Positions 14,081-21,623 of a stretch of 24,672 bases of DNA are shown one piece after another (positions within the stretch are counted from its first letter, which is position 1; each line of letters opens with the position of its first letter). The DNA comes from an uncultured Lachnospiraceae bacterium (GTDB lineage Bacteria > Bacillota > Clostridia > Lachnospirales > Lachnospiraceae): assembly GCA_910585555.1 (NCBI GenBank), contig CAJUFU010000031.1, positions 4,697 through 29,368 of the forward strand, in the 5' to 3' direction. The position numbers were made by a program, and so were the translations under genes. The notes below the pieces were generated by a model. The model made no database searches and had not been told where the DNA came from. It saw nothing but the letters and a program-made list of their open reading frames with translations.

Positions 14081-14686
14081 TCACTCTGCGAGCGCTTTCT
14101 TAATCGCCGCCATCAGTTCCTCGTAAGTCTCGTAAGCCGGAAGCTCCGGATAATCTTTCTTAATCTGTTCCGTGCTTCTAAACAGAAAGCCCGCCTTACT
14201 GGCCTTGATCATCGCCAGATCGTTGTGGCTGTCCCCGCTTGCTATGGTTTCATAGCCGATAGACTGTAATGCCTTAACCGTGGTGAGTTTGGAGTTCTCA
14301 ATCCGCATCTTAAAGCCAGTGATTGCCCCATCCGGCGCCACCTCCAAGGAATTACAAAAGATAGTCGGAAAACCCAGCTTCTCCATCAGCGGACCAGCAA
14401 ACTGCGTGAAAGTGTCACTGATAATAATGACCTGCGTCATGCTCCTAAGTTCATCCAAAAACGCTTTGGCACCGGGAAGCGGGTCAATCTTCGCTATGGT
14501 TTCCTGAATCTCCTTCAACCCAAGTCCGTGCTCCCTTAAAATACCCAGCCGCCAGTTCATCAGTTTATCATAATCAGGCTCGTCCCTGGTGGTTCTTGTA
14601 AGCTCCGAAATCCCGCTCTCTTTTGCAAAAGCAATCCAGATTTCCGGCACCAGCACCCCTTCCAAGTCCAAACATACAATCTTCAT
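14081..14686 (-). CDS. thrH: ThrH: bifunctional phosphoserine phosphatase/homoserine phosphotransferase
   Basis: HAD-superfamily enzyme; the Pseudomonas ThrH is a phosphoserine phosphatase that can also pass the phosphate to homoserine. 201 residues, near that protein's 205. Seen: motif I Asp-Leu-Glu-Gly-Val-Leu-Val-Pro-Glu-Ile-Trp (7-17, with Asp7 as nucleophile and Glu9 in place of the usual second Asp, as in ThrH); Thr-Thr-Arg-Asp-Glu-Pro-Asp-Tyr-Asp (32-40); motif II Ser-Asp-Thr-Phe near 90; Gly-Asp-Ser-His-Asn-Asp near 151. The ATG at 14686 has GGAGGAG 8 nt upstream; a GTG at 14704 would put that site inside the gene. Together with hom and lysC in this window it could supply the homoserine phosphorylation step. 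It ends 124 nt before the PGDYG-like gene. Confidence 0.9.
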   Translation of the reverse strand: MKIVCLDLEGVLVPEIWIAFAKESGISELTRTTRDEPDYDKLMNWRLGILREHGLGLKEIQETIAKIDPLPGAKAFLDELRSMTQVIIISDTFTQFAGPLMEKLGFPTIFCNSLEVAPDGAITGFKMRIENSKLTTVKALQSIGYETIASGDSHNDLAMIKASKAGFLFRSTEQIKKDYPELPAYETYEELMAAIKKALAE

Positions 14687-14759
14687 CCGCCGCTCTCCTC
14701 CCACTCTCTATACTGTGCAAAAAACCAACGCCAACCCAAACATTTTCTTCCTGCAATTC

Positions 14760-14824
14760 AGTATACCCCACCCACCCGCCAATCTGCAACCATAAATTAT
14801 AAAGATTGCCATTTCGATTGCCAT
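14760..14824 (-). promoter_or_regulatory. candidate promoter(s) of thrH
   Basis: Two options on the minus strand: ATGGCA (14819-14824), 17 bp, TATAAT (14796-14801); or TTGCAG (14784-14789), 18 bp, TATACT (14760-14765). The first overlaps a 12-bp tandem repeat (two GATTGCCATTT copies at 14804 and 14816). Neither is decisive. Confidence 0.35.
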
Positions 14825-14865
14825 TTTGATTTCTATTTGCCATCCCCTTTCCAACCAGTTATTTA

Positions 14866-14897
14866 AAAGACGCAGGCCCCTCTTCCGCCTGCGTCTT
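14866..14897 (-). terminator. intrinsic terminator of the sugar-uptake operon
   Basis: GC-rich 11-bp stem: 14867-14877 with 14887-14897, 9-nt loop. On the minus strand it is followed by a short T-run. It lies about 40 nt past the GH3 stop and closes the operon before thrH. Confidence 0.85.
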
Positions 14898-14933
14898 CTC
14901 CCTATCTTATAACAATTCTCTATGACAATCCCC

Positions 14934-17057
14934 TCAAAATTCCACATCCACCTTCACGCACTCCTTACCCGTCAACTCCTGTGTCCGTTTATCCGGCTGG
15001 CCGGTTCCGGCAAAGAGCATATACTTACCGCTGTCCTTTATGCGCTCCCCCTCTTCGTTGACCGCACTGAAAGCTTCTCCTGACACTTTCAATTCCAGGC
15101 TGCGTTTTTCTCCTGGCTGCAGAGAAACTCTGGCGAAAGCGCAGAGGCTGTGATTCGGCACTGCAAATTCTGATTCCAAATCCTTGACATAAATCTGTAC
15201 CACGTCCATTGTCTCCACACTGCCCTGGTTGCTCACATCCACCCGCAGCGTCACATCCCGGGAATCATCGTCTTTGGCCGTAATCTCTGCATCCTTTACG
15301 ATCACATTCCCATAGCTTAACCCATAGCCGAAGGGATATAAAGGCGCATCCGTCAAATAGCGGTAGGTTCTGCCCTGCATACTGTAATCCTCAAACGCCG
15401 GCATCCCGTCCAATGAGCGATAGAATGTCACCGACAGTTTACCGGAAGGAGAAATATCTCCAAACAAGATATCCGCAACGGCACTGCCGCCTCTGGCTCC
15501 CGGATACCATAGCTGCAGTACGGCCGCCGCCTTCTCATCCGCAAGCGACAGATCGATGGCACTGCCCGCCATCAGGCACACAATCACCGGTTTCCCTGTT
15601 TCCAGCACTGCCGCCATCAAATCCCTCTGGCACTGGGGCAGAGTAAGATCCGCCTTATCACCGGAAGCATAACTGTTGCCAGTATCTCCTTCCTCGCCTT
15701 CCAGGGTCTCATTGAGTCCCACACAAAGCACCACCACATCACTGTGTTTGGCCACAATAACCGCTTCTGCAATGCGGTCGTTCTTCCATGCAAGATTTTC
15801 TACGCGGTCCTGATACAAATGGGATCCTTCTGAGTATATAACTCTACCATTATGTCCGACTTTATCCTGTATTCCTTCTAAAACCGTTATGTATCTGGAA
15901 GAAGTTCCATGATAATTTCCTATCAGGGCCTCCCTGCTGTTGGCATTGGGCCCAATCACGCCGATGGTCTTACCATCGCTTAAAGCAAGCGGCAGGACGC
16001 CGTCATTTTTAAGAAGCACCACCGATTCTTTGGTCATCTGGTCCGCCACTGCCAGATGTTCTTCACACTCCACCTTATCATAAGAAATCTGGTCAAATGC
16101 AGTCTCATCAAAGAGTCCCAGCAGATAACGTGCCGTAAAGGCCCGCACTGCCGCTTCCGTAATCTCTTCCTCTGTCACCAGTCCTTCCTGTAATGCCTTT
16201 AACAGATGCAGATAGGTCACACCGCAGTTAATATCACAACCGGACTTTAATGCCAAAGCCGCGGATTCTTCCGGTGTATGGGTCACCATGTGATTCTCAT
16301 GAAAGTCCTTGATCGCCCAACAGTCCGAAACATAATGTCCTTTAAATCCCCATTCCTTTCTCAAAAGCTCTTTGATCAGGGTGGGACTTCCGCAGCAGGG
16401 TTCTCCGTTGGTTCTATTATAAGCGCCCATCACCGCTTCCACATCCGCCTCCTGCACACAGGCCTTAAAAGCCGGCAGGTAAGTCTCCGTCATGTCCTTT
16501 TTCGCCGCCACTGCATTAAACTCATGCCGCACAGCCTCCGGTCCCGAATGCACTGCAAAATGTTTGGCACAGGCCGCCGTCTTAAGTATTCCTTCCTCTT
16601 CGCCCTGCAGTCCTTCTACATAAGCCACACCCAGTCTGGATGTCAGATAAGGATCCTCACCATAGGTTTCCTGCCCCCTGCCCCATCTGGGATCCCTGAA
16701 AATATTCACATTGGGAGACCAGAAGGTCAGGCCCTTATAAATATCCCTGTCATTCTCCGCCGAAAAAGCATTATATTTTGCTCTTCCTTCCGTGGCTGCC
16801 ACGTCACCGGCCCTGCGTACCAATTCTGTATCAAAAGCCGCCGCCATGCCCACCGCCTGGGGAAAACTGGTGGCCGTGCCTGCTCTGGCCACGCCGTGTA
16901 ATGCCTCTCCCCACCAGTTATAGGCCGGAACACCCAGTCTTTCAATTGCCGGCGCATCATAGCGCAGCTGGGAAGCTCTCTCCTCCACCGTCATTTGACT
17001 CACTAACTCTTTTGCCCGCTCTCTTGCCTGCGCTCTGGCTCTGTCACGATTCACCAT
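14934..17057 (-). CDS. glycoside hydrolase family 3 (beta-xylosidase/beta-glucosidase type), cytoplasmic
   Basis: Releases terminal beta-linked sugars from oligosaccharides. 707 residues from the ATG at 17057, which has AGGA 8 nt upstream; an in-frame start at 17129 would swallow that site. There is no signal peptide, so it acts on imported substrate. Seen: N-terminal (beta/alpha)8 domain with Arg-Asp-Pro-Arg-Trp-Gly-Arg (121-127), Lys-His-Phe (165-167), and Ser-Asp-Cys-Trp-Ala-Ile (244-249) whose Asp245 is the family nucleophile; alpha/beta sandwich from about 344, with an acidic Glu-Gly-Glu-Glu-Gly-Asp (453-458) where the acid/base is expected; a C-terminal fibronectin-III-like domain. The Ser-Asp-Cys form and the overall layout are like GH3 xylosidases, but glucosidase activity cannot be excluded. 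It follows the permease gene by 73 nt. Confidence 0.92.
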   Translation of the reverse strand: MVNRDRARAQARERAKELVSQMTVEERASQLRYDAPAIERLGVPAYNWWGEALHGVARAGTATSFPQAVGMAAAFDTELVRRAGDVAATEGRAKYNAFSAENDRDIYKGLTFWSPNVNIFRDPRWGRGQETYGEDPYLTSRLGVAYVEGLQGEEEGILKTAACAKHFAVHSGPEAVRHEFNAVAAKKDMTETYLPAFKACVQEADVEAVMGAYNRTNGEPCCGSPTLIKELLRKEWGFKGHYVSDCWAIKDFHENHMVTHTPEESAALALKSGCDINCGVTYLHLLKALQEGLVTEEEITEAAVRAFTARYLLGLFDETAFDQISYDKVECEEHLAVADQMTKESVVLLKNDGVLPLALSDGKTIGVIGPNANSREALIGNYHGTSSRYITVLEGIQDKVGHNGRVIYSEGSHLYQDRVENLAWKNDRIAEAVIVAKHSDVVVLCVGLNETLEGEEGDTGNSYASGDKADLTLPQCQRDLMAAVLETGKPVIVCLMAGSAIDLSLADEKAAAVLQLWYPGARGGSAVADILFGDISPSGKLSVTFYRSLDGMPAFEDYSMQGRTYRYLTDAPLYPFGYGLSYGNVIVKDAEITAKDDDSRDVTLRVDVSNQGSVETMDVVQIYVKDLESEFAVPNHSLCAFARVSLQPGEKRSLELKVSGEAFSAVNEEGERIKDSGKYMLFAGTGQPDKRTQELTGKECVKVDVEF

Positions 17058-17130
17058 CTTTGTTTCCTTTCCGCCTCCTGGCCAAATTCCCATGGCATAC
17101 CTGCCACAGGATTTCCCTGCGCCTCTCACG

Positions 17131-17973
17131 TCATCCCTTTACCGCACCTGCCGTCAGACCTTCTACAATCTGATTGCTGAACATACAGTATACGATAATT
17201 GTAGGTATGATTGCAATGACAATCGCCGCAAACATCTGAGAATAATTCGTATTATATGGTCCTACAAACTTTGACAAGGAAACCGGCAGTGTCTTCTTGG
17301 AATCGTCAGAAATGAATACCATCGCTAAGAGCAGTTCATTCCAGTTGGCTACAAAAGTCATCAATCCTGTCACAAAAAGTCCTGTCTTAGAAAGCGGCAG
17401 CGCAATATGGGTAAACGATCTGTAGATAGAACAGCCGTCTATACATGCCGATTCAAACAACTCGTTAGGCAGACTCTGGAAAAACCCTGTCATAATAAAG
17501 ATCGTAATCGGAAGCGACAATGTCAGATATGGCAGTATCAGACCAATCTGACTGTTCGTCAAATGCATCTTGGAAAATCTGGTAAACACCGGAATCAAGA
17601 TACAATGAACCGGAATCATCATACCCGTCAAAAAATAAGTCATCACAACGCCCGACAGCTTCCATCTCATCCTGCCGATGGCAAAGGCCGCCATGGAACC
17701 AACCAACAGACAAAGAATCAGGGTAACCCCGCATACAAGAGCCGAGTTTAAGGTTGCCACACCCAGTCTGCCTGCCGTCCATGCAAAGGAATAGTTCTCA
17801 AACATCAGTTTTTCCGGCAATGCCCAAGGGGAAACAAACAGCGTCTTATCGTCCTTGAGGGAAACATAGACGACCCATACAAGGGGCAGTAAGTAAACAA
17901 CAGCCAGAATGGACAAAAAAATGTATATGATCTTCGTTGAAATTTTGGATTTCTTTTTTCCTGCTTTCTTCAT
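17131..17973 (-). CDS. carbohydrate ABC transporter permease (MalG-like)
   Basis: Inner-membrane half of a sugar importer. 280 residues with six hydrophobic segments; a Lys-rich N-terminus precedes the first (about 13-38). The EAA loop that contacts the ATPase is at about 171-195 (Glu...Ala...Asp-Gly-Cys, then Ile-Ala-Leu-Pro-Leu). The ATG at 17973 has GGAGGGG 7 nt upstream. It lies 13 nt after the partner permease, so the two are cotranscribed. The C-terminus (Val-Glu-Gly-Leu-Thr-Ala-Gly-Ala-Val-Lys-Gly) is typical of MalG-type CUT1 permeases. Confidence 0.95.
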   Translation of the reverse strand: MKKAGKKKSKISTKIIYIFLSILAVVYLLPLVWVVYVSLKDDKTLFVSPWALPEKLMFENYSFAWTAGRLGVATLNSALVCGVTLILCLLVGSMAAFAIGRMRWKLSGVVMTYFLTGMMIPVHCILIPVFTRFSKMHLTNSQIGLILPYLTLSLPITIFIMTGFFQSLPNELFESACIDGCSIYRSFTHIALPLSKTGLFVTGLMTFVANWNELLLAMVFISDDSKKTLPVSLSKFVGPYNTNYSQMFAAIVIAIIPTIIVYCMFSNQIVEGLTAGAVKG

Positions 17974-17986
17974 CTTCTACCCCTCC

Positions 17987-18874
17987 TTACATCTCATAAT
18001 TTTCAACTTTGACAAACTTGTTAATGATAAATGTTACAATCAGACACATGATCAGAAGAATCGTACCGATTGCACTGGCGTAACCGTATTTGAAGTACTT
18101 AAATCCCTGCTGGTACAGATGGGTAGCCAAAACATCCGTCATATGATTAGGCCCGCCCTCTGTCATGTTAAAGATCAGATCAAAGAACTTCAAGGAACCA
18201 ATCGCATTTAAGGACATCGCCGTAGCCACCATGGGACGAATCAAGGGCAGTGTAATGTAACGGAACGACTGCGCTTTGGTACAGCCATCGATGTAGGACG
18301 CTTCATACAAAGAACCGCTGATTCCTGAAATCTGCGCCATATAAAGCATCATTGACTGGCCCACATACTGCCAAAGAGATACCGAAGCGATCACCCACAT
18401 GGGAAGAATAATAAAGCCTTTCGTATCCATCAGCCAAAGAGGCCCTTCTATGCCAAACTGCGCCAAAATCTGATTGATACCGAGCTTTGGCGTAAAAACA
18501 AACATCCATAAAAGACCCAAAGCCGCCGAGGATAACACGCAGGGCAGATAATAAACGTTTTTGAAGAAATCCCTTCCCTTTTTGATATTTGTCAAAAGAG
18601 CCGCTAAAATCAAACCTGCAATCAGCTGTGTCACGACTGAAAAAATAAGAAAGAACAGAGAGTTCTTCAACGCAATCTTCATGGTTCTGTCTATGGTAAA
18701 CAGCTGTCTGTAATTTTCAAATCCAATAAACTTCGGGTCTGTCAAAGCATTATACTCACAAAACGAGTAATAGACCGACTGGCAGATCGGAATGAACAAA
18801 ACAAATGTAAATAGCAAAAATGCTGGTGCAATAAATATGATAATCGCCTTTTTATCCCGTAAAAACTTATCCAT
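17987..18874 (-). CDS. carbohydrate ABC transporter permease (MalF/UgpA-like)
   Basis: Second membrane subunit of the CUT1-type importer, 295 residues with six predicted membrane helices and an EAA loop at about 190-214 (Glu-Ala-Ser-Tyr-Ile-Asp-Gly-Cys). The ATG at 18874 is chosen because GGAGG lies 5 nt upstream; a GTG two codons earlier overlaps that spacing. It is 13 nt upstream of the partner permease and 72 nt downstream of the binding-protein gene, with a terminator hairpin (18894-18926) in that gap. No ATPase gene is present here, so a shared MsmK/MsiK-type ATPase encoded elsewhere is likely. Confidence 0.95.
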   Translation of the reverse strand: MDKFLRDKKAIIIFIAPAFLLFTFVLFIPICQSVYYSFCEYNALTDPKFIGFENYRQLFTIDRTMKIALKNSLFFLIFSVVTQLIAGLILAALLTNIKKGRDFFKNVYYLPCVLSSAALGLLWMFVFTPKLGINQILAQFGIEGPLWLMDTKGFIILPMWVIASVSLWQYVGQSMMLYMAQISGISGSLYEASYIDGCTKAQSFRYITLPLIRPMVATAMSLNAIGSLKFFDLIFNMTEGGPNHMTDVLATHLYQQGFKYFKYGYASAIGTILLIMCLIVTFIINKFVKVENYEM

Positions 18875-18893
18875 ACACACCTCCGAAATCTTA

Positions 18894-18926
18894 GAAAAAT
18901 GCAGGATTGGATTGCCCCAATCCTGC
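18894..18926 (-). terminator. terminator/attenuator between binding-protein and permease genes
   Basis: Perfect 10-bp stem: GCAGGATTGG (18901-18910) with CCAATCCTGC (18917-18926), 6-nt loop; on the minus strand ATTTTTC follows (18894-18900). It sits 20 nt past the binding-protein stop and just before the permease ribosome-binding site. In such operons partial termination gives more binding protein than permease. Confidence 0.85.
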
Positions 18927-18946
18927 GTAAATGGGTCAAACTGCTC

Positions 18947-20308
18947 TTATTTATTCCAAACGTTGTTCTTGTAGAAATCTTCTAAGGATGCAAGACCATC
19001 CTCCACAGGTGTCCCCAGATAGATGGATACCATCGTGTCGTCGAAGAACGCGCCTGCCTCTGTGGTTGCCATAGATTCGTTATAGAAACCAAAGGTAGAT
19101 TTTGCATTGCCAAATACATCCATAACATACGCAAGCTGTGCAGGAGCCTTAGATGCATCGTACTCTACTGTGGTTACAGGAATCTTACCGCCAACCTCAG
19201 CCGTATATTTCTGGGCTGTGTCGTCTGTAAAGTACTTCATGAAAGCGATAACGGCATCGGGATGAGCTGTCTTAGCGCTCATGGCAATACTGTCAGACTT
19301 AGCAATAACTCTGCCGTCTGTGCCCGGGAAAGCGAACACGCCGCATTTGCTCTCAAAATCAGGATTAGCACCGTTGATCTGCGCAATCGTCCAGGAACCC
19401 TGAATCAGCATTGCTGCTTCTTCATTGTAGAAGTTAGCTGTAGCTACATCATTGGTATCGCCTGCTGCTGTAGGCTGGAAATACTTGGAGATCTCAACCA
19501 GCTTGTTGGTGGCGTTCACTACGTTAGCATCAAGCCAGGAAGCGTTGCCGCCGTCAATCGCTGCAAGGTCAACACCCTCTGAATCGCACAGATAACCTGC
19601 CAGCATGGACAAGCACCATGCAGTACCTGCGGAGATGGTGATCGGTGTGTAACCTGCGCCCTGCAGTTTTTCACAGGCATCTAACATGCCCTGCCAGTCT
19701 GTAGGCATTGTGGTAATACCTGCCGCCTCAAACATTTCCGTATTATAGAATACACAAGCTGCTGCAATGTTTAACGGCACCGCATAAATCTTACCGTCAT
19801 AGGTCTGCTGTGAAAAGGCGCCCTCGCCGCCGTTAAAGGTATCCATCCAGCCGTCCGCTTTCAGATAATCTGTCAGATCAGCCGCCACACCGGGATCCAC
19901 ATATACATCCAGGTTCGGACCAGGGCTTACGATAAAGCAGTCAGGTGTCTCTCCTGCCGCTACCAGCGCATTCAGTTTAGGATAATACTCTTCCAGATTG
20001 GTTGTCACTACGTTGACATGATATTTGCCTTCATAGTCCTTATTGAATCTTTCTACAGTATCCTTATAGCCAATGGAAATCAAATCCTCTGTTGCATTTA
20101 AATCATCCCAGAACATCCAGGTAATCTCCTCAACGCCCTCGCTGGCTGCCGGTGCTTCTGCATTTCCATCTGCTTCAGATGAAGCCGTATCCTGACTGCC
20201 GCCGTTATCAGCTGCCGGTGCCGCAGGTGTATCACTGCCGCCGCAGCCAGCTAACATAGATGCAGCCATGGCCGTGCTAAGTAAAACGGATAACACTTTC
20301 TTTTTCAT
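18947..20308 (-). CDS. extracellular sugar-binding lipoprotein of an ABC importer
   Basis: Captures the sugar outside the cell and hands it to the permeases. 453 residues from the ATG at 20308 (GGGAGG 7 nt upstream). Seen: a lysine-rich N-terminus, hydrophobic segment, and lipobox Leu-Ala-Gly-Cys ending at Cys22; a Gly/Ala/Ser/Asp-rich linker (about 23-58); then the family 1 solute-binding fold. Typical landmarks are Tyr-Asp-Gly-Lys-Ile-Tyr-Ala-Val-Pro, Phe-Tyr-Asn-Thr-Glu-Met-Phe, Met-Leu-Ile-Gln-Gly-Ser-Trp and a C-terminal helix segment. Ligand unknown; the neighbouring GH3 enzyme suggests a beta-linked xylo- or gluco-oligosaccharide. First gene of the operon, driven from the promoter at 20388-20416. 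Confidence 0.95.
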   Translation of the reverse strand: MKKKVLSVLLSTAMAASMLAGCGGSDTPAAPAADNGGSQDTASSEADGNAEAPAASEGVEEITWMFWDDLNATEDLISIGYKDTVERFNKDYEGKYHVNVVTTNLEEYYPKLNALVAAGETPDCFIVSPGPNLDVYVDPGVAADLTDYLKADGWMDTFNGGEGAFSQQTYDGKIYAVPLNIAAACVFYNTEMFEAAGITTMPTDWQGMLDACEKLQGAGYTPITISAGTAWCLSMLAGYLCDSEGVDLAAIDGGNASWLDANVVNATNKLVEISKYFQPTAAGDTNDVATANFYNEEAAMLIQGSWTIAQINGANPDFESKCGVFAFPGTDGRVIAKSDSIAMSAKTAHPDAVIAFMKYFTDDTAQKYTAEVGGKIPVTTVEYDASKAPAQLAYVMDVFGNAKSTFGFYNESMATTEAGAFFDDTMVSIYLGTPVEDGLASLEDFYKNNVWNK

Positions 20309-20387
20309 ATAAAAACCTCCCTTTGATAAATTTGTGAATTCTGCAATAAAAACCATATTCTAAACTGCAGATTTTCGTTACAATTAC

Positions 20388-20416
20388 AGTATAGCAGAGG
20401 GGACACCCATAATCTT
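20388..20416 (-). promoter_or_regulatory. activator-dependent promoter of the sugar-uptake operon
   Basis: Minus strand: -10 TATACT (20388-20393) with a 17-bp spacer to AAGATT (20411-20416), a very poor -35. The first AraC-type box (20420-20429) is 3 bp upstream of this -35. A weak -35 next to two activator boxes fits positive control. Predicted start near 20381, leader about 73 nt. Confidence 0.55.
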
Positions 20417-20419
20417 TAT

Positions 20420-20450
20420 AATAATTGCTCTATATATATCAATAATTGCT
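20420..20450 (-). promoter_or_regulatory. two direct-repeat boxes, 21 bp apart, upstream of the sugar-operon promoter
   Basis: AATAATTGCT occurs at 20420-20429 and 20441-20450, exactly 21 bp apart, i.e. on the same face of the helix, with centres about 44 and 65 bases upstream of the predicted start. AraC-family proteins bind such direct repeats. The reverse complement, AGCAATTATT, recurs at 20659. Confidence 0.65.
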
Positions 20451-20616
20451 GTCATTTCACTTTTGCTATGAACATTTTGTCTTATTTATATATTTTTTTA
20501 AAATATTTTATGGTTATTTTGCTAAAACAATATATCCCATACCATATATTTTTTGATGTTTTGTATGTTTTATCTTCTAATATTGCGCATTTTGTGATAA
20601 TATCAATATAGATAAA

Positions 20617-20668
20617 AGCAACTTTTAGAATTTTAATAGCAACTTTTTTAACATCAATAGCAATTATT
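20617..20668 (+). promoter_or_regulatory. three direct-repeat boxes, 21-bp period, upstream of the AraC-type gene
   Basis: AGCAACTTTT at 20617-20626 and 20638-20647, then AGCAATTATT at 20659-20668. All three are spaced exactly 21 bp. The third is identical, in reverse orientation, to the two boxes at 20420-20450. A possible -10 for the regulator gene, TATAGT (20675-20680), follows the third box, which suggests autoregulation. The remainder of the 20309-20748 gap is very AT-rich; I see no gene in it. Confidence 0.65.
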
Positions 20669-20748
20669 GACAATTATAGTGGTTATCCCAACACAAATCT
20701 GCCGAAGCATGTCCGCCGGTCCGGATAACAGAAAGGACAACTCATCGC

Positions 20749-21606
20749 ATGATTGAAGTACTCAACGGTATCAAGGAAACTGTCCTCTACAAGGATATCG
20801 AAGGTTTTAAACTCCACGACAATACCGACTACGAATCTTATCCCGAACATTGGCATACCCCCATTGAGATCATTATGCCCATCGAAAATTTTTTTGATGT
20901 CTCCAACAAGAAAGAAATCTTTACCTTACAAGAAGGTGAAATTCTGTTTATCAATTCCGGTGTCATCCACGGTATGCCGTCCACCATTCACGGAGAACGT
21001 CTTATCCTGCAAGTAGACCTCGCCCTCCTGCATAGTGTGGCAGATATCGCATCCATGCTGTCTACCATCCCCCAGGCGCTTTTGCTCACACCGGCCAACG
21101 CCCCCACCATCCACGAACGGCTCAAGGAACTGATGTTAGATATCTACCGGGAATATTACAGCGGTTCCATCCTGATCAGCGCTTCTATCTACTCTAAGCT
21201 GCTTGAAATGCTGGTGTTGATTGGCCGGGAATATACCGGCAAAAGAAATGCCTTTGATATGGCTTCCAACAAACAGAAAGAACACACGGAAAAATTCATG
21301 ACCGTGTGCAATTATATTCAGCAGCACTGTACGGAAGATCTGTGTCTGGACGATGTGGCAGACATTGCAGGATTCAGTAAATATCATTTTACAAGACTTT
21401 TTAAGAATTTTACGGGAACTTCCTTTTATAAATATCTGAATAAGAAGAGAATAGAACAGGCGGAGAAACTTCTGGTGGATCCGGAACTTTCCATCACCGA
21501 AGTCGCCCTGCAGTCAGGGTTTTCAAGTCTCTCCGCGTTTATCAGAATGTTCAAGCTGATCAAGGACTGCACGCCCACAGAATTTCGTAACCTATACGAG
21601 GGTTGA
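20749..21606 (+). CDS. AraC-family transcriptional regulator of the sugar-uptake locus
   Basis: 285 residues. N-terminal cupin-like sensing domain (about 20-130) with His34-Trp-His36 and Gly-Glu-Ile-Leu-Phe-Ile-Asn-Ser-Gly-Val-Ile-His (63-74), the usual sugar-binding jelly-roll landmarks; C-terminal double helix-turn-helix (about 185-283) with Asp-Val-Ala-Asp-Ile-Ala-Gly-Phe-Ser-Lys-Tyr-His-Phe and a second helix pair ending Gly-Phe-Ser-Ser-Leu. It is divergent from the binding-protein operon across 440 bp that carry five matching boxes, so it probably activates that operon when it binds the imported sugar. Start ATG at 20749 with AAAGGA about 11 nt upstream. It ends 17 bases before the convergent deacetylase gene, with no clear terminator between. 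Confidence 0.95.
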   Translation: MIEVLNGIKETVLYKDIEGFKLHDNTDYESYPEHWHTPIEIIMPIENFFDVSNKKEIFTLQEGEILFINSGVIHGMPSTIHGERLILQVDLALLHSVADIASMLSTIPQALLLTPANAPTIHERLKELMLDIYREYYSGSILISASIYSKLLEMLVLIGREYTGKRNAFDMASNKQKEHTEKFMTVCNYIQQHCTEDLCLDDVADIAGFSKYHFTRLFKNFTGTSFYKYLNKKRIEQAEKLLVDPELSITEVALQSGFSSLSAFIRMFKLIKDCTPTEFRNLYEG

Positions 21607-21623
21607 TGACGCCCTCATCATAT

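Noticed and set aside
14574..14947. Two overlapping minus-strand ORFs (89 and 79 codons), one starting Asn/Gly-rich
   Set aside because: They overlap the thrH start and the operon terminator, and the Asn/Gly run comes from a 12-bp tandem repeat at 14804-14826.
16278..16901. 207-codon plus-strand ORF opposite the GH3 gene
   Set aside because: Antisense to a well-supported glycosidase, with no start site or domain.
20482..20673. 63-codon minus-strand ORF in the divergent sugar-locus gap
   Set aside because: It is Lys/Ile-rich only because the region is AT-rich, runs through the operator boxes, lacks a ribosome-binding site and has no recognisable domain.
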